A program made the translations under genes and the position numbers. The notes under the pieces were generated by a model, which was not told the origin of the DNA, ran no database searches, and saw only the letters and a list, made by a program, of their open reading frames with translations. From DASPTH01 sp046727575 (GTDB taxonomy: Bacteria > Actinomycetota > Acidimicrobiia > IMCC26256 > DASPTH01), in contig JBKPCV010000033.1 in NCBI GenBank assembly GCA_046727575.1, positions 1 to 64,000 on the forward strand: 64,000 nucleotides of DNA, written 5' to 3'. Numbering within the stretch: the first letter of the stretch is position 1; the number at the start of each line of letters is the position of its first letter. Positions 61,850-64,000 of this stretch are shown here, piece after piece.

Positions 61850-61975
61850 TCGGGCCAACCCTTCGAAGCCGAACCCGCCAACCGGTTCTCTTTGAGTTCT
61901 GTCATCTCGCTACGAACGCGCTTAGGTGATCGTCACGTCGGACAAAGCCCTTCGGTCGCTACGGCGTAGTTCGGC
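61850..61975 (+). pseudogene. IstB 3' fragment from an older IS21 copy
   Basis: Bases 61855-61970 closely parallel the istB sequence at 63905-64000: CTTCGAAGCCGAA then CGCCAACC, GCTACGAACGCGC, and CCCTTCGG near the end. Several indels break the frame. It lies just outside the left end of the intact IS21 element. Confidence 0.65.
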
Positions 61976-62166
61976 GACGCCAACGTCGCTGCCGCCATGA
62001 CAAGCACCGGGGCACCGCGAGGCGCAGTCGCGCCACATCGCTGTCGCCACCGGGTGAAAACTGACCTCTTATCACCGGTCGAAAACTGACCCCCTTCTGG
62101 TCGGGTCCACCACTTGGAGTGTTGGGACTCGGACCCTGGTTCGATCACGAGCCGGGGAGGAAGGGC

Positions 62167-63375
62167 GTGATCGATGTGGAGGATTGGGCCGAGATTCGTC
62201 GGTTGCATCGGGCGGAGGGGTTGAGCATCAGGGCGATCGTCCGGCGCTTGGGGGTGTCGCGGAACACGGTGCGCGACGCGCTGCGCAGCGGTGAGCCGCC
62301 GCGTTATGAACGTCCAGCGAGGGGCTCGGCGGTGGATGCGGTCGAGCCGCTGATCCGCGACTTGTTGCGCGAGTTTCCGACGATGCCGGCGACGGTGATC
62401 GGGGAACGGATCGGCTGGACGCGTGGGATCACGATCCTGCGCGACCGGGTCGGGGAGTTGCGACCGTTGTTCGTGCCGCCGGATCCGTGTCAGCGCACGA
62501 CCTACTTGCCGGGTGAGCTCGCCCAGTTCGACCTATGGCAACCCGACATCGAGATCCCGGTGGGGTTCGGCCAGCACGACAAGTTCTGGGTCGTGGTCGG
62601 TGTCAGTGGTTTCTCGAGGCTGATCGCAGCGTGGATGGTTCCTTCCCGGGCCGCGCATGACGTGCTGGGCGGCATGTTGCACGTGCTCGATCAGTTCGGT
62701 GCCGTCCCGCGTACCGCGGTGTGGGACCAGGAGGGTTGTATCGGCGCGTGGCGGGCCGGCCGTCAGGTCCTCACCCGCGACTTCCAAGCATTTCGCGGCA
62801 CACTCGGCATGAGTGTTCGGTTGTGCGCACCGGCCGATCCCGAAGCCAAAGGGATGGTCGAGCGCACGAACGGCTATTTCGAGACGAGCTTTCTGCCCGG
62901 TCGGTGTTTCGATCACGTCGAGGACTTCAACCGGCAACTGACAGGCTGGCTGCGTCGGGCGAATAACCGGATTCATGGCACGACGAGACAGCGACCATCG
63001 GAGGCGATCTATGAGGACCGCGGGTCGATGATGAGCTTCCCTCCGGTGCTTCCCGATCCGTCGTGGCGGTTCACGACCCGCCTCCCACGTGATCACTACG
63101 TGCGGGTCGACAGCAACGACTACTCGGTCAACCCGCGCTTCGTCGGCCGTCGGATCGAGGTGCGCGTGACGCTGGACGAAGTGATCGCGACCTGTGACGG
63201 CACCGAGGTCGCCCGTCATCGTCGCTGCTTGGCGAAGCACCAGACGTTGCTGCATCCCCGACATGCACGGGTGCTGCGTGCGATACGCGCCGAGCAGCAG
63301 ATCGCGTCGGAGTTCGTCGACACGGTCGAAGAACGTGACCTCGCCGATTACGACCGGGCACTCGGGGTCGCGTGA
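62167..63375 (+). CDS. istA: IS21 transposase IstA
   Basis: A 402-aa DDE transposase. The N-terminal HTH (about 5-50) includes LSIRAIVRRLGVSRNTVRDA. The catalytic core shows LAQFDLWQPD (first Asp), AVWDQEGCIGAW (second Asp) and PEAKGMVERTNGYFETSFLP (the Glu). A C-terminal beta-domain has VRVDSNDYSVNPRFVGRRIE. GTG 62167 with GGAGG upstream is preferred to the open frame from 62119. No lesions are seen, so it should be active together with IstB. Confidence 0.93.
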   Translation: MIDVEDWAEIRRLHRAEGLSIRAIVRRLGVSRNTVRDALRSGEPPRYERPARGSAVDAVEPLIRDLLREFPTMPATVIGERIGWTRGITILRDRVGELRPLFVPPDPCQRTTYLPGELAQFDLWQPDIEIPVGFGQHDKFWVVVGVSGFSRLIAAWMVPSRAAHDVLGGMLHVLDQFGAVPRTAVWDQEGCIGAWRAGRQVLTRDFQAFRGTLGMSVRLCAPADPEAKGMVERTNGYFETSFLPGRCFDHVEDFNRQLTGWLRRANNRIHGTTRQRPSEAIYEDRGSMMSFPPVLPDPSWRFTTRLPRDHYVRVDSNDYSVNPRFVGRRIEVRVTLDEVIATCDGTEVARHRRCLAKHQTLLHPRHARVLRAIRAEQQIASEFVDTVEERDLADYDRALGVA

Positions 63376-64000
63376 TGAGCACCACGAAGCCGAGTGCGGA
63401 CATCGCATATCTGTGCCGGGCGCTCAAGGCACCCTCGCTGGCACGCTCCTGCGAACGGCTCGCCGAACGGGCGCGGGCCGAGAGCTGGACCCATGAAGAG
63501 TTCCTCGCCGCCTGTCTCGAGCGCGAGGTCGCGGCGCGTCAAGACCACGGCGGTGAGGGCCGCATCCGCGCCGCGCGGTTCCCGGCCCGCAAGACCCTCG
63601 AGGACTTCGACTTCGCCTTCCAACGCTCGCTGAAGCGTGAGGTGATCGCGCACCTCGGCACCCTCGACTTCATCGCCGAGCGCGCCAACGTCGTGTTCCT
63701 CGGGCCGCCCGGCACCGGCAAGACCCACCTCGCGATCGGGATCTCGATCCGAGCCTGCCAAGCCGGTCATCGCGTCGCGTTCGCCACTGCGACCGAATGG
63801 GTCGCCCGCCTCGGCGACGCCCACACCCACGGACGACTCCACGACGAGCTCCGACGGCTCGGACGCACCCCACTGCTCGTCATCGACGAAGTCGGCTACA
63901 TCCCCTTCGAAGCCGAAGCCGCCAACCTGTTCTTCCAACTCGTCAGCTCCCGCTACGAACGCGCATCGGTCATCGTGACCAGCAACAAACCCTTCGGCCG
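63375..64000 (+). CDS. istB: IS21 ATP-binding helper protein IstB, C-terminus off window
   Basis: The visible 208 codons start at ATG 63375, overlapping the istA stop as TGATG. The N-terminal domain binds target DNA (LKAPSLARSCERLAERARAE). The DnaA-like AAA domain has Walker A LGPPGTGKTHLAIG and Walker B LLVIDEVGYIPF, followed by VIVTSNKPFGR at the window edge. IstB assembles on DNA and stimulates IstA. The remaining 40-50 residues lie outside. Confidence 0.93.
   Translation, partial: MSTTKPSADIAYLCRALKAPSLARSCERLAERARAESWTHEEFLAACLEREVAARQDHGGEGRIRAARFPARKTLEDFDFAFQRSLKREVIAHLGTLDFIAERANVVFLGPPGTGKTHLAIGISIRACQAGHRVAFATATEWVARLGDAHTHGRLHDELRRLGRTPLLVIDEVGYIPFEAEAANLFFQLVSSRYERASVIVTSNKPFG

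Larger units (their letters stand above)
62054..64000 (+). mobile_element. IS21-family insertion sequence, right end off window
   Basis: The left end shows two direct repeats, GTGAAAACTGACC (62054-62066) and GTCGAAAACTGACC (62079-62092), typical of the multiple terminal repeats of IS21 elements. istA and istB follow with the usual TGATG overlap. The right end is beyond the window. Confidence 0.85.

Overview
The window is high-GC, gene-dense DNA from a Gram-positive-type actinobacterium. Many GTG starts, a short group-2 type RpoD-like sigma factor, polyphosphate glucokinase, a MobF relaxase of actinobacterial type and genes joined by 4-bp stop/start overlaps all point to Actinomycetota. A lineage such as Acidimicrobiia would fit, but that is an inference and no rRNA is present to test it.

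Region 1 (1-36 kb) is ordinary chromosome: a truncated M24 peptidase and an amidohydrolase, a PAS/PP2C phosphatase, a UdgX-type uracil-DNA binding protein, two sigma factors, a 2-hydroxyacid dehydrogenase, an HhH-PHP protein, Ada/MGMT alkylation repair, an OafA-type acyltransferase, two tRNA-Ser genes around pheA-serS, and a carbohydrate block (ppgK divergent from pgi, then gnd-zwf-ridA-msrB). After this come envelope and secreted proteins (phosphodiester glycosidase, LpqC-like esterase, two paralogous polytopic membrane proteins, a PQQ-type propeller) and an MFS exporter. Glucose phosphorylated with polyphosphate can feed directly into Pgi or into Zwf/Gnd for reducing power. RidA and MsrB at the end of that operon deal with reactive metabolites and oxidised methionine.

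Region 2 (36.06 to about 50 kb) is an integrated element. It begins at the 3' end of tRNA-Arg(ACG) and carries a tyrosine integrase, an XRE regulator, an excisionase-like protein and a 1257-aa MobF relaxase-helicase. Cargo follows: a hydrolase gene broken by a 742-bp inversion, two frameshifted P-loop kinases, a GNAT protein, a secreted protein and a Clp-N protein. A second, decayed copy of the relaxase C-terminus closes the segment. No type IV secretion genes are visible, so it looks mobilisable rather than self-transmissible.

Region 3 (50-64 kb) mixes a few intact genes (ferredoxin, globin, LapA-like, MFS, lipoprotein, several tiny membrane proteins) with many gene relics: VOC, DUF1003, GH15, fatty-acid desaturase, RsbW-like, IS110 and IstB. 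It ends in an apparently intact IS21-family element that runs off the window.

The strongest observation is at 43.0-44.4 kb. Re-inverting bases 43627-44368, which lie between two GCCGGC hexamers, restores an uninterrupted 373-codon hydrolase reading frame. It is either a recent inactivating inversion or a DNA switch.
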